From CALNYS01 sp942490855 (GTDB lineage Bacteria; Planctomycetota; Phycisphaerae; Phycisphaerales; UBA1924): 64,000 nt of DNA. Under the pieces are notes generated by a model, which saw only the letters and a list, made by a program, of their open reading frames with translations, had not been told where the DNA came from and did no database searches. This document shows, piece by piece, positions 1-8,849 of this stretch (the stretch's first letter is position 1; each line of letters starts with the position of its first letter). The stretch spans positions 124,001-188,000 of the forward strand of contig CALNYS010000005.1 in assembly GCA_942490855.1 (NCBI GenBank), written 5' to 3'. The position numbers were made by a program, and so were the translations under genes.

Positions 1-1539
1 CAGCAACCGGTACTGCACCGCCTCGGCCACGTGCGTCGGGCTCGCTTCCGCCTCCCCTTCGAGGTCCGCGATCGTGCGCGACACGCGCCGGAGCTTGTCG
101 TAGGCGCGGGCGCTCAGCCCCAGCTCGGTGATCGCCTGACCCAGCAGTTCCTTCGCTGGCTCGCCCATCGGCGCCAGCTCGTCGAGCTTTTTCCCCGAAA
201 GCTCCGCGTTGAGGGTCGCCCCCTGGCGCGCGTGCTGCGCGGCGCGGGCCAGTTCGACGCGGTCGCGGATCTCGGCGCTGCTCGTCCCGCCCGCGCCCCG
301 GGCCGAGAGTTCCTTCCACGGGACGGCCGGCGCCTCGACGTGCAGGTCCACCCGATCGACCAGCGGGCCTGAGAGCTTCCCGAGGTACCGGTCCATCTCC
401 CGCTTGGAGTAGTCGTTGGTGGGCGTCGGGCCCTTCGCCGTCGGGTTCATGGCCATCACCAGCATGAACGAGGCGGGGAAGGTCAGCGTGGTGCGCGAGC
501 GGGCGATGGTGATGACGCGGTCTTCGAGCGGCTGGCGCATCGCGTCGAGCACCGCGCGCGGGAACTCGGGCGCCTCGTCGAGGAACAGCACCCCGCGGTG
601 CGCCAGCGTCACCTCGCCCGGCTTAGGCGACGAGCCCCCGCCGATGATCGCGGCGCTCGACGCGGTGTGGTGCGGCGAGCGCACCGGGCGCGATGACACC
701 AGCCCCGGGCCACCCGACGCGAGCAGCCCCGCGGCCGAGTAGATACGCGTGACCTCGAGCGCCTCGTCGGTCGTCATCGGGGGCAGCACGCCGGGGAGGG
801 CCTTGGCCATCATCGTCTTGCCCGTGCCGGCCGGGCCGATCATCAGCAGGTTGTGCCCGCCGGCCGCGGCGATGGTCATCGCCCGCTTCACCCCCTCCTG
901 CCCCTTGATCTCCGAGAAGTCCACCGCCGCGCTGGTGCGCTCGATCAGAGACGCCACGTCCACCGGCGGGTGCGGCTGGGCGGGGACGAGCCCGTTGAGC
1001 AGGCCGATGACCTCCGCGAGCGTGCGCGCGCCGTAGACCTCCACCCCGTCGACCACCGCCGCCTCGGCCGCGTTGGCCTCGGGCACGATGATCGACCGCG
1101 CCCCCTTCGTGCGCGCCAGCGCCGCCATCGAGATCGCGCCCTTGATGGGGCGCAGGCGACCGTCGAGCGCGAGCTCGCCCGCGATCAGACAGCGCGCCGG
1201 GTCGATGCCGTCCTCGTTCGCGTCGGCGCTCGTCTGATAGCGCCCGGCGGGGATCACGCCGGCCGTCATCAGCAGGCCTACCGCCATCGGCAGGTCGTAG
1301 ACGGGGCCTTCCTTGCGCACGTCCGCGGGCGCGAGGTTGATCAGCACGCGTCCCTGCGGGTAGGCGAAGCCCGCGTTGACGATCGCGGAGCGCACGCGGT
1401 CGAGTGATTCCTTCACCGCCGCGTCGGGGAGCCCCACTACCTGCTCGCGCGGCAGCCCCGACTCGATCAGGTCCACCTCGACCTCGCACGGGAGGGCGTC
1501 GACGCCGGCGAGCACGAAACTCTGGACACGGGAGAGCAT
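1..1539 (-). CDS. comM: YifB/ComM-family Mg-chelatase-like AAA+ ATPase (3' end cut by window edge)
   Basis: Reading leftward from ATG at 1537-1539, the frame stays open for 513 codons and runs off position 1, so only the last few residues and the stop are missing. The start MLSRVQSFVLAGVDALPCEV, an N-terminal ChlI-like domain (LPDAAVKESLDRVRSAI), a Walker A GPAGTGKT near residue 235 and a Walker B VLFLDEAP are typical of YifB/ComM proteins of about 500 residues. In gamma-proteobacteria ComM is a hexameric helicase promoting branch migration during natural transformation; its role in planctomycetes is inferred by homology only. It is divergent from the gene at 1657, with 117 bases shared between their starts. 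Confidence 0.9.
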   Translation of the reverse strand, partial: MLSRVQSFVLAGVDALPCEVEVDLIESGLPREQVVGLPDAAVKESLDRVRSAIVNAGFAYPQGRVLINLAPADVRKEGPVYDLPMAVGLLMTAGVIPAGRYQTSADANEDGIDPARCLIAGELALDGRLRPIKGAISMAALARTKGARSIIVPEANAAEAAVVDGVEVYGARTLAEVIGLLNGLVPAQPHPPVDVASLIERTSAAVDFSEIKGQEGVKRAMTIAAAGGHNLLMIGPAGTGKTMMAKALPGVLPPMTTDEALEVTRIYSAAGLLASGGPGLVSSRPVRSPHHTASSAAIIGGGSSPKPGEVTLAHRGVLFLDEAPEFPRAVLDAMRQPLEDRVITIARSRTTLTFPASFMLVMAMNPTAKGPTPTNDYSKREMDRYLGKLSGPLVDRVDLHVEAPAVPWKELSARGAGGTSSAEIRDRVELARAAQHARQGATLNAELSGKKLDELAPMGEPAKELLGQAITELGLSARAYDKLRRVSRTIADLEGEAEASPTHVAEAVQYRLL

Positions 1540-1656
1540 CTCACTTCTATACCTAACCGTTCCCGTCCACGCTATCCCCCGAGCATGGGGCGGGCGCCGC
1601 GGAATCCCTCACGCGCGCCGGAACCGTGGCGGCGCCCCCACGAATAGACTTCCGCC

Positions 1657-2973
1657 ATGCGGACACCACTCGCCATCGCCGCGGCCGCGGCCGCGCTGAC
1701 GACCTCGGCCGCGGCCGCGCCGCCCGCCGAACTCCCGACCCCCACCGCCCCATCTGAGCCCGTGCTGCGCACGACGTCCGAGCGGGCGTGGACGCTGGCG
1801 CTCCGCTACCGGGCGGCGAACGACGGCTTCGCGAACCGCGGGCGACGCGGGCGGTACGCGCCGGGGGCGAAGGTCAGCGGGCAGGTGTTCGACATCGGGC
1901 GCGCGGCCGTGGTGGTCCCGGCGATCGACGCGAGCGCCACGCACACGGCCGCCGGCGAGGCGTCGGCGGTGTGGCGGATCGACGGGCGCGCGGTGGATAA
2001 GACGCCGACGCTCCTGGAGGGGTATCAGAACGGCGAGACGCTCGCCCGCCTCGACGCGAACAGCATCACCGGCGTCGACAGCTTTGAGGTGTGGATCGAC
2101 CTGCCCATGCGCGCACGGTCGGTGGACTTTGACGAGAGCGCCGCGCTCGAGATCGGCTGGCCCGGCGGCCCGTGGCCCGCGCTGTGTGCGTCGGCGCTCC
2201 AGCCCCAGCTCGCGATCGACCCCGCGAACGCGCACGTGCGCGCTTTCGTCGAGCGGACGGTCGGGCTCCCGCCGTATGCCGACCCGCCCGCGCTGATCGC
2301 GAAGAAACTCGCCGCGGGGATCATCAACCGGTTCCAGCCCAACGGGCTGGGGTTCGAGTACGACCGCAGCGGGAATTTCGCGGGGATCGAGTTCGACGCG
2401 ATCGACTTCCGCGGGACCAATCCGTTCCTCGGGATCACGATCGACGTGGAGAACGTCACGGCGGAGCGGTTCACGGGATCGCCGGCGGACATGACCGCGC
2501 TGTACGTGGCGAGCCTGCGCGCGGCGGGCGTGCCGTCGCGCCCGGTGATCGGGTACGACCTCTTCTCGGCGCCCGAGGCGAGCGACGAGGAGCTGGATTC
2601 CCTGGGCGCCGAGTGCGGCGAGCGGTTCAAGGACGGCGACACGCTCCAGTTCCCGCGCCTGGTCTACTGGGCGGAGTTCGCGCTGTACGACGAGGACGCG
2701 AACACGCTCGAGTGGGTGCCGGTGGACGTGTTCGCGCAGCGCCGTCTCAGCTCGCGGGCGAGGCCGATCGACCAGCGCTGGTTCTTCTTCGGGAACAACC
2801 CCTGCGGCGAGGCGCGGCTCCCGATCTCGTTCCACTTCTTCCCGCCGACGACCGTGGTCGGGATGGGCGCCCCGCTCTCGTGGGGGTGGATCAGCGAGCC
2901 GGAGGTCCCGCTGCTGACGCAGTCGCTGCGGGTGTGGGCGAGCGGGACCCCGGTGACGACGAGCGACGACTGA
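1657..2973 (+). CDS. Secreted transglutaminase-like-fold protein lacking the catalytic Cys and His
   Basis: 438 residues with an Ala-rich signal peptide (about residues 1-20). The segment at residues 274-295 aligns without gaps to the catalytic motif of the bacterial transglutaminase-like superfamily (G-x-C-x-D ... LRA-x-G-[IV]-P-[AS]-R-x-V-x-GY): here GSPADMTALY then VASLRAAGVPSRPVIGYD. The nucleophile Cys position is Pro276. The His of the following HxW motif is Val336 (VYWAEF), while the Asp of WVPVD (Asp357) is kept. It is therefore probably a secreted binding or structural protein, not a protease or transferase. A long N-terminal region without recognised domain precedes the motif. It is followed by osmC 48 bases downstream. 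Confidence 0.75.
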   Translation: MRTPLAIAAAAAALTTSAAAAPPAELPTPTAPSEPVLRTTSERAWTLALRYRAANDGFANRGRRGRYAPGAKVSGQVFDIGRAAVVVPAIDASATHTAAGEASAVWRIDGRAVDKTPTLLEGYQNGETLARLDANSITGVDSFEVWIDLPMRARSVDFDESAALEIGWPGGPWPALCASALQPQLAIDPANAHVRAFVERTVGLPPYADPPALIAKKLAAGIINRFQPNGLGFEYDRSGNFAGIEFDAIDFRGTNPFLGITIDVENVTAERFTGSPADMTALYVASLRAAGVPSRPVIGYDLFSAPEASDEELDSLGAECGERFKDGDTLQFPRLVYWAEFALYDEDANTLEWVPVDVFAQRRLSSRARPIDQRWFFFGNNPCGEARLPISFHFFPPTTVVGMGAPLSWGWISEPEVPLLTQSLRVWASGTPVTTSDD

Positions 2974-3021
2974 CCCTGTCGCTGGCGCCTAGCATCAGCT
3001 CCACCACGCAAGGAGCTGCGC

Positions 3022-3462
3022 ATGTCTGAGCACACCGCCACCATCGACTGGTCCCTCGGCGAGGCCGAGTTCACCTACAAGACGTACCCCCGCGATCACA
3101 CGTGGCGCTTCGAGGGCGGCGTGACGGTCGCGGCGTCCGCCGCGCCCGCGTACATGGGCTCGGCGGACCGCGTGGACCCGGAGGAAGCTTTCGTGGCCTC
3201 GCTCTCGAGCTGTCACATGCTGACGTTCCTGGCGCTGTGCGCGAAGCACTCGCTGCCCGTGGCGTCGTACCGCGACAAGGCGGTTGGCCAGCTCGAGAAG
3301 ACCGACGGCGGCAAGTTGGCGATCACGCGCGTGACGCTGCACCCGGAGATCGTCTTTTCGGGCGACGCGCCGGACGCCGAGACTCTCGCGAAGCTGCATC
3401 ATGAAGCGCACGAGTTGTGCTTCATCGCGAACTCGGTGACGACGGACGTGCGGGTGGCGTAA
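3022..3462 (+). CDS. OsmC/Ohr-family thiol peroxidase
   Basis: 146 residues, full length for the family, with AAGGAG upstream of the ATG. The two redox cysteines of OsmC-like proteins are visible: Cys64 in LSSCHMLTFL and Cys133 in HELCFIANSV. Family members are cytoplasmic homodimers that reduce organic hydroperoxides using the two Cys residues. The subfamily (YhfA-like, OsmC or Ohr) is uncertain; the sequence resembles general OsmC members more than classical Ohr. It may be cotranscribed with the preceding secreted protein, but 48 bases separate them and there is no functional link. Confidence 0.9.
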   Translation: MSEHTATIDWSLGEAEFTYKTYPRDHTWRFEGGVTVAASAAPAYMGSADRVDPEEAFVASLSSCHMLTFLALCAKHSLPVASYRDKAVGQLEKTDGGKLAITRVTLHPEIVFSGDAPDAETLAKLHHEAHELCFIANSVTTDVRVA

Positions 3463-3470
3463 CGGGCGGT

Positions 3471-4448
3471 CTACGCGGCGACCTGCGGCAGGAGCCTGTC
3501 CATCGTCGCGAGGGCGGCTTTGAGGTACGCCGGCGTGCCTTCTCGGTGAAGGAACGCGGGGACGCAGGCGGCCATGAGGACGCGCCGGGTGCTGGCGAGG
3601 ATGGCGTAGTCGTCTTCGACGGGCAGGCCCTCGTTCCGTCTGGCGCGGGCGAGGAGCGAGACGGGCTTTTGTTTGTGGAGCCTGTCGGCGTGCCCCCAGT
3701 AAAGGCGTTCGAGGTAGACGGCGTCCTCGACCCAGTGCCCGGAGTGCGTCTCGGCGAAGTCGATGAGCACGACGCCGGGGTCCCCCCAGGGCGAGTTTTC
3801 GGGTCGGCGGAGGGCGTTGGCGGGGTGGAAGTCCCCGTGGCACCACGCGTTGATCTCGCGCGACTCCCATCGCTGGACGAGGAGCGGGAGGATGCGCTGG
3901 GTCTGCTTGACGCACTCGTTCCAGCGCTGCCCGTTGGGCACGGGGTTGTCGCGCAGGTTCTCGCGGGACTTCTCGATGAGGCGTTCCCAGTTGGGGCGCT
4001 CGTTGGGGGTGGTGAGGTCCCAGGTCTCGGAGGCGACGCGGTAGAAGCGCCCCATGGCGGCGGCCATCGCGTGGATGTCGTCCTTCTCGAGCTGGGCCAT
4101 CAGGGGCGGGCCTTCGAGGCGTTCCATGACGATCCAGCCCAGGTCGTACCCGCCGAGCTCGAAGCCTGAGGCGACGACGCTGGGGGTGGGCGCGCCCTCT
4201 TTCGCGGAGAGATCGCGCAGGACGCGGAGTTCGGTGGGCCCGATGGGGAGCTTGACGACGGCTTCGGCCTGCGTGCCGCAATCGTGCGCGTATTCGGCGT
4301 ATCCGGTGGCGGCGCCGCCGCGTTGCCAATCGGTGCGGAACCATCTGATCGCGCCGAGGCGCCCGTCGCACGCCTCGCGCAGCGATGGGGCCAACTCGTG
4401 TGCGAGTTGGCCAGCGTCTGCGTGCAGGGGATCGAGCATTGTCATCAT
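3471..4448 (-). CDS. APH-family small-molecule kinase (phosphotransferase)
   Basis: About 325 residues. The catalytic loop HGDFHPANAL and the metal-binding motif VLIDFAETHSG are those of the aminoglycoside-phosphotransferase/choline-kinase fold; IVMERLEGPPL is the hinge-like segment, and AVVKLPIG probably carries the ATP-contacting Lys. The substrate cannot be told: this fold includes antibiotic, sugar and choline kinases, and nothing here suggests resistance. The start MMTML at 4448 was chosen over an upstream ATG because the latter would run into divergent rsmA. It is convergent with osmC, with 8 bases between the stops. Confidence 0.85.
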   Translation of the reverse strand: MMTMLDPLHADAGQLAHELAPSLREACDGRLGAIRWFRTDWQRGGAATGYAEYAHDCGTQAEAVVKLPIGPTELRVLRDLSAKEGAPTPSVVASGFELGGYDLGWIVMERLEGPPLMAQLEKDDIHAMAAAMGRFYRVASETWDLTTPNERPNWERLIEKSRENLRDNPVPNGQRWNECVKQTQRILPLLVQRWESREINAWCHGDFHPANALRRPENSPWGDPGVVLIDFAETHSGHWVEDAVYLERLYWGHADRLHKQKPVSLLARARRNEGLPVEDDYAILASTRRVLMAACVPAFLHREGTPAYLKAALATMDRLLPQVAA

Positions 4449-4492
4449 CGTACCGCGCGCCGGGACGCGGTACCATCGCCCGCGTGCTGACC

Positions 4493-5296
4493 ATGAGCGA
4501 GATGCGGGCGATGCTGGACGAGCGCGGGCTCTCACCGAAGAAATCGCTCGGGCAGAATTTTCTTGTCGATCACAACCTGCTGCGCAAGCTGGTGGATGAC
4601 TCCGGCGTCGGGGCGGGCGACACGGTGCTGGAGATCGGGCCGGGCGCAGGGGTGCTGACTCGGGAGCTCCTGGAACGGGGGGCGCGCGTGGTGGCGGTGG
4701 AGCTCGACGCCGGGCTCGCGGACCTGCTGCGCGAGACGATCGACTCCGAACGCTTCACACTCATCGAGGGGGACGCCTTCCCGGGCGGCGCCCTGAGCCC
4801 CGCGGCGCTCGATGCGCTCGGGGACACGTCCTGGTCGCTCGTGGCGAACCTCCCCTACGGGGTGGCGTCGCCGCTGATTGTCGATCTGCTGGTGCGTCGT
4901 CCGGGGTGCCGATCGCTGCACGTGACGATCCAGAAGGAGGTCGCGGAACGGCTGACAGCGGCGCCGAACACGCGTGAGTACGGGTCGCTGGGGGTGCTGG
5001 CCCAGTCGCTGGCGGTCGCGGAGCTGGTGACGCTGGCGGGTCCCCGCTGTTTCTGGCCCCCGCCGAAGGTGACGAGCGCGATGGTCTCCGTGCGTCGGCG
5101 GGACGAGCCGCTGACGGATCGCCCTGAGGCGTTCGAAGCGTTCGCGAGGCGGGTCTTTATGAAGCGACGCAAGCAGCTCGGCGGGATTCTGGGACGCGGG
5201 GTCGTGGAGAGCGCCGGGATCGATCCGACGCGCCGCCCGGAGTCTCTCGAGATCGCTGAGCTGGTCGGCCTGATGGCGTCAGCCGAACCGGGGTGA
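4493..5296 (+). CDS. rsmA: 16S rRNA dimethyladenosine transferase RsmA (KsgA)
   Basis: 267 residues from ATG 4493 (an in-frame GTG lies at 4484). It dimethylates two adjacent adenosines in the 3' terminal hairpin of 16S rRNA using SAM, late in 30S assembly. The N-terminal KKSLGQNFLVD, the SAM motif I VLEIGPGAGVLT followed by VVAVELD, the catalytic N-L-P-Y motif (VANLPYGVASPLIV) and the C-terminal FWPPPKVTSAMV are all present at normal spacing. It is divergent from the APH-like kinase and followed 67 bases downstream by tRNA-Phe. Confidence 0.97.
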   Translation: MSEMRAMLDERGLSPKKSLGQNFLVDHNLLRKLVDDSGVGAGDTVLEIGPGAGVLTRELLERGARVVAVELDAGLADLLRETIDSERFTLIEGDAFPGGALSPAALDALGDTSWSLVANLPYGVASPLIVDLLVRRPGCRSLHVTIQKEVAERLTAAPNTREYGSLGVLAQSLAVAELVTLAGPRCFWPPPKVTSAMVSVRRRDEPLTDRPEAFEAFARRVFMKRRKQLGGILGRGVVESAGIDPTRRPESLEIAELVGLMASAEPG

Positions 5297-5363
5297 ACGT
5301 GTTGCCGGGCGGCGGGGCGTGATGTATTCTTCCGGGCTCGCGGGTCGCCTCGGCGGTCGCAGC

Positions 5364-5436
5364 GGGCAGGTAGCTCAGTTGGTAGAGCACGGCATTGAAA
5401 ATGCCGGGGTCCCCGGTTCAAGTCCGGGTCTGCCCA
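5364..5436 (+). tRNA. tRNA-Phe (GAA)
   Basis: 73 nt folding as a complete cloverleaf. Acceptor GGGCAGG pairs with TCTGCCC (one G-U pair), D stem GCTC/GAGC, anticodon stem CGGCA/TGCCG around loop TTGAAAA giving anticodon GAA, and T arm CCCGG-TTCAAGT-CCGGG. The discriminator base is A and the CCA end is not encoded. Confidence 0.97.
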
Positions 5437-5690
5437 TTCGAGGGTTTCGCGCTGGCTCGCATGGACTTGCGCCGGGTCGCGTAAGGTTCCCTCCCCTCTC
5501 GATTTCTGATGATGCGTGCGGTTTGGTGCGAGCGCTGGTGGGTGTCGCAGCGCCGTCTTGTTGACCTGCGGGTTACGCTGTTACGGTCACGTGATCGCAG
5601 AGCGGGCGTGTTTGGCTCGTTGAGCTGATCGCCAGGGCCGGTCGGTGACACCGCCCATCCGTCCCGGGCGGTGCGCTTCAGGAGTATTCG

Positions 5691-8681
5691 ATGCCCGACG
5701 ACACCGCGACCGGTCCAGCGTTTCCCGAGACTCCTCGCGACCCCGACCAGACGCTGACGCACCTCGACGGGGCCCGCCCGGACCATGCCGTCAGCGCCGA
5801 GCGCCCCGGGCAGGCGATCAACCAGTACACGCTGGTGCGTCTTCTTGGCGAGGGCGGGTTCGGCACCGTGTGGCTCGCGGAGCAGCACGAGCCGGTCCGG
5901 CGTCAGGTCGCGCTGAAGATCATCAAGCTGGGCATGGATACGCGCCAGGTGATCGCTCGGTTTGAGGCGGAGCGGCAGGCGCTGGCCGTGCTGGATCACC
6001 CCAATATCGCCAAGGTGTTCGACGCGGGCTCGACGGACACCGGGCGTCCGTACTTCGTGATGGAGTACACCGAGGGCGTGACGTTCACGCGGTATTGCGA
6101 CGAGCACAGGCTGTCGGTTCGCGAGCGTCTTCGTCTGTTTCAGAAGGTCTGTCACGCCGTCCAGCACGCGCACCAGAAGGGGATCATCCACCGCGACCTC
6201 AAGCCGAGCAATGTGCTGGTGACGGAGGTTGACGGTGAGCCGGCTCCGAAGGTCATCGACTTTGGGATCGCCAAGGCGACCGAGAACCCGCTGACCGAGC
6301 ATTCCATGTTCACGGAGCAGGGCCAGATCATCGGCACGCCGGCGTACATGTCGCCCGAGCAGACGGGGCAGGCCAACGGGGACATCGACACGCGCTCGGA
6401 CGTGTACGCGCTGGGTGTGCTTCTCTACGAGGCGATGACCGGCGACACGCCCTTTACCTCCAAGACGCTGTTGAGCGCGGGCATGGAAGAGATCCGGCGC
6501 ATCATCCGCGAGGTCGAGCCGCCCAAGCCGAGCACACGTCTGAGCAAGGCGGGCGAGGAACTGACGACGGTCGCCGGTCAGCGCGATATCGAACCGCGCC
6601 GCCTGAGCATGCTGCTCACGGGCGACATCGACTGGATCGTCATGAAGGCGATCGAGAAGGACCGGGGGCGGCGCTACCAGACCGCTACCGGCTTCGCCGA
6701 GGACATCGAGCGTTTTCTGAACAACGAGCCTGTGCTCGCCTCGCCCCCGAGCGTCCGGTACCGCACGGGCAAGTTCGTGCGCCGGAACAAGCGCGCGGTG
6801 ATCGCGGCGGGGCTGGTGCTCGCCGCCCTGCTCGCCGGAACGGTCGGCACGACGACCGGGTTCGTTCAGGCGACGCGGGCCGCCGCGGACGCGCGGGTCG
6901 AGCGCGACAAAGCCGAGCACGTCGCCGGTTTCTTGACCGACATGCTCGCTGGCGTCGGGGCGCAGGTCGCCCAGGGCGCGGACACCGTGCTCATGCGCGG
7001 CATCCTCGACAAGACCGCGACGCGCGTCGGCGACGAGCTCGCCGCGCAACCCGAGATCGAGGCCGAGATCCGCACCCACCTCGGCGAGACCTACCTGCAG
7101 CTGCGGGATTTCGATCGCGCCGAGGAGAACCTCCTCCGCGCTCGCGATCTGTACCGGTCGCTTGCTGATGGGGACGATCGCGACGTCGCCACGAGCCTGG
7201 GCAACTTCGGCCAGCTGCGGTACACGCAGGAGCGGCATGAAGAGGCGTTCGCGCTCCACCGCGAGGCGCTCGCGATGTGGCAGCGCCTCGCCCCCGAGGA
7301 CGCGACCCTGATCCCGTCGGCGACGATCAGACTCGCCAACACGCACGTCAGGCTCGAGGAGTACCCGGAAGCCGAGGAGCTCCTGCTCCGCGCCCTCGCG
7401 AGCCTGCAGGCTGACGGGGGCGAGAACCATGAAACCATCGGCGTCGTCTACAACAGCCTCGCGAACCTCAAGCAGCAGATCGAGGACTACGAGGGCGCCG
7501 AGGGGTACTACCACCAAGCGCTGGCGTTGCACCGCGCGTCGCTCGGCGACGCCCACCCGTTCGTCGCGACGGACCTGCACAACCTCGGGAACCTGCTCTC
7601 CAACACCGGTCGGAACAAGGAAGCGATCGAGCTGCACGAGCAGGCGCTCGCTCTGTGCCGCACGCTCTACCCAGAGGGGCACGAGATGACCGCCTCGAGC
7701 CTCGGTGAGCTCGCGCTCCTCTACCGCTACGACGACGACCGCTCGCACGAGGCGCCGGGCATGCTCGAAGAAGCGATCGCGCTTCAATCCAGGCTCTACG
7801 GCGAGGCGTCGAGCCAGGTCGCCTTCAGCCATCGCAGGCTGGGCAACGTCCTCGCCGCGCTCGGGGACTACGAGGGGGCCGCCGATGAGCACCAGCGCTC
7901 GGCCGCGCTCTACGAAGCGCTCTACGGCAAAGAGGACAGCCGTTTGGCGGTCTCGCTCCAGATTCTCGCGAGCACGCAAGGGACTCTGGGACGCTACGAC
8001 GAGGCGGAGGCCACGTTTGATCGGGTGCTCGAGATCCAGACCGCCCTGTACGGAGACGCCCATGTCGAAGTGGCGATCACGCTGATCAGTCTGGGCGCCT
8101 TGCACCGCCAGGCTCAGAACTACGAGGCCGCCGAGGAGGCAATACTCGAGGCGTTGACGGTGTTCGAAGCCGCGGGCAGGGGACGAACGACGTTCGCGGC
8201 GAGCGCGTACGAGAACCTCGGGCGTATCTACCGCGCGGTCGACCGGATCGACGAGTCGGCCGACGTGCTCCGCCAGGCGCTGGAGATCCGGCGCGAAGCG
8301 GACGGCCCGAACGCCCGCGGCACGCTCGGCGCGTCGTACGCGCTCGCCGCCACCCTCATCGACATCGAAGCCTTCGACGAGGCCGAGACGCTGCTCCTGC
8401 ACGTATTGGACGACCCCGACGGCGTCATCAACGCGCGCATCCGCACCGCCGTCCAGCGCCGCCACGCTGATCTGCTGTTCGCGATGGAGCGCTACGACGA
8501 GTGCGCCCATGTGCTCGAGGAGTGCTACCGCGCGTACTCCGAGAGCGGAGCAGCCGACAAGGCGGGCGAGGTGCTCGCGGAGTTAGTCCGAGCCAGCGAA
8601 CGCCGCCACGCGATCGACGCGACCCCCGCGAACGACGCGGCGACCGCCTACTGGCGCGGGCTGCTCGACGAGCAGGGCTGA
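5691..8681 (+). CDS. Membrane-anchored Ser/Thr protein kinase with TPR sensor domain
   Basis: 996 residues. An N-terminal Hanks-type kinase has the glycine loop GEGGFGTVW near residue 53, the ATP Lys in VALKII at 75, catalytic HRDLKPSN at 167-174, DFG near 190 and APE-like YMSPEQ, so it should be active. One membrane helix (about 369-392, after a basic RRNKRA) separates the cytoplasmic kinase from roughly 600 residues of TPR repeats, many with the kinesin-light-chain pattern (HP...A..L.NLG). This architecture is greatly expanded in planctomycetes. The TPR part probably receives a protein signal. No ECF sigma gene, a common partner in this phylum, is adjacent. 254 bases without a gene separate it from tRNA-Phe. 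Confidence 0.93.
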   Translation: MPDDTATGPAFPETPRDPDQTLTHLDGARPDHAVSAERPGQAINQYTLVRLLGEGGFGTVWLAEQHEPVRRQVALKIIKLGMDTRQVIARFEAERQALAVLDHPNIAKVFDAGSTDTGRPYFVMEYTEGVTFTRYCDEHRLSVRERLRLFQKVCHAVQHAHQKGIIHRDLKPSNVLVTEVDGEPAPKVIDFGIAKATENPLTEHSMFTEQGQIIGTPAYMSPEQTGQANGDIDTRSDVYALGVLLYEAMTGDTPFTSKTLLSAGMEEIRRIIREVEPPKPSTRLSKAGEELTTVAGQRDIEPRRLSMLLTGDIDWIVMKAIEKDRGRRYQTATGFAEDIERFLNNEPVLASPPSVRYRTGKFVRRNKRAVIAAGLVLAALLAGTVGTTTGFVQATRAAADARVERDKAEHVAGFLTDMLAGVGAQVAQGADTVLMRGILDKTATRVGDELAAQPEIEAEIRTHLGETYLQLRDFDRAEENLLRARDLYRSLADGDDRDVATSLGNFGQLRYTQERHEEAFALHREALAMWQRLAPEDATLIPSATIRLANTHVRLEEYPEAEELLLRALASLQADGGENHETIGVVYNSLANLKQQIEDYEGAEGYYHQALALHRASLGDAHPFVATDLHNLGNLLSNTGRNKEAIELHEQALALCRTLYPEGHEMTASSLGELALLYRYDDDRSHEAPGMLEEAIALQSRLYGEASSQVAFSHRRLGNVLAALGDYEGAADEHQRSAALYEALYGKEDSRLAVSLQILASTQGTLGRYDEAEATFDRVLEIQTALYGDAHVEVAITLISLGALHRQAQNYEAAEEAILEALTVFEAAGRGRTTFAASAYENLGRIYRAVDRIDESADVLRQALEIRREADGPNARGTLGASYALAATLIDIEAFDEAETLLLHVLDDPDGVINARIRTAVQRRHADLLFAMERYDECAHVLEECYRAYSESGAADKAGEVLAELVRASERRHAIDATPANDAATAYWRGLLDEQG

Positions 8682-8849
8682 GCGAACGCCGGGGCGGGAG
8701 AGCGCCGCTCGTAACGGCTCCCTCCCCTCTCTTCTGCTGGCTCCGGCCCCGCCCCGCCCCGGCGGGGGTGAGACGGCTGCGCGCCCGGCGCGGACGATCG
8801 GGCGTTCCCCGCGCGCGGAGGCGCCCCCTCGCGTGTGTACAATCCACCA

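Noticed and set aside
3471..4448. An aminoglycoside-resistance gene
   Set aside because: Only the general phosphotransferase fold is visible. There is no mobile context and no motif of a defined resistance subclass.
5418..8510. A 1030-codon open frame antisense to the kinase-TPR gene
   Set aside because: High GC leaves shadow frames open. Its translation is rich in Arg, Val and Leu without any domain, whereas the plus strand has full kinase and TPR motifs.
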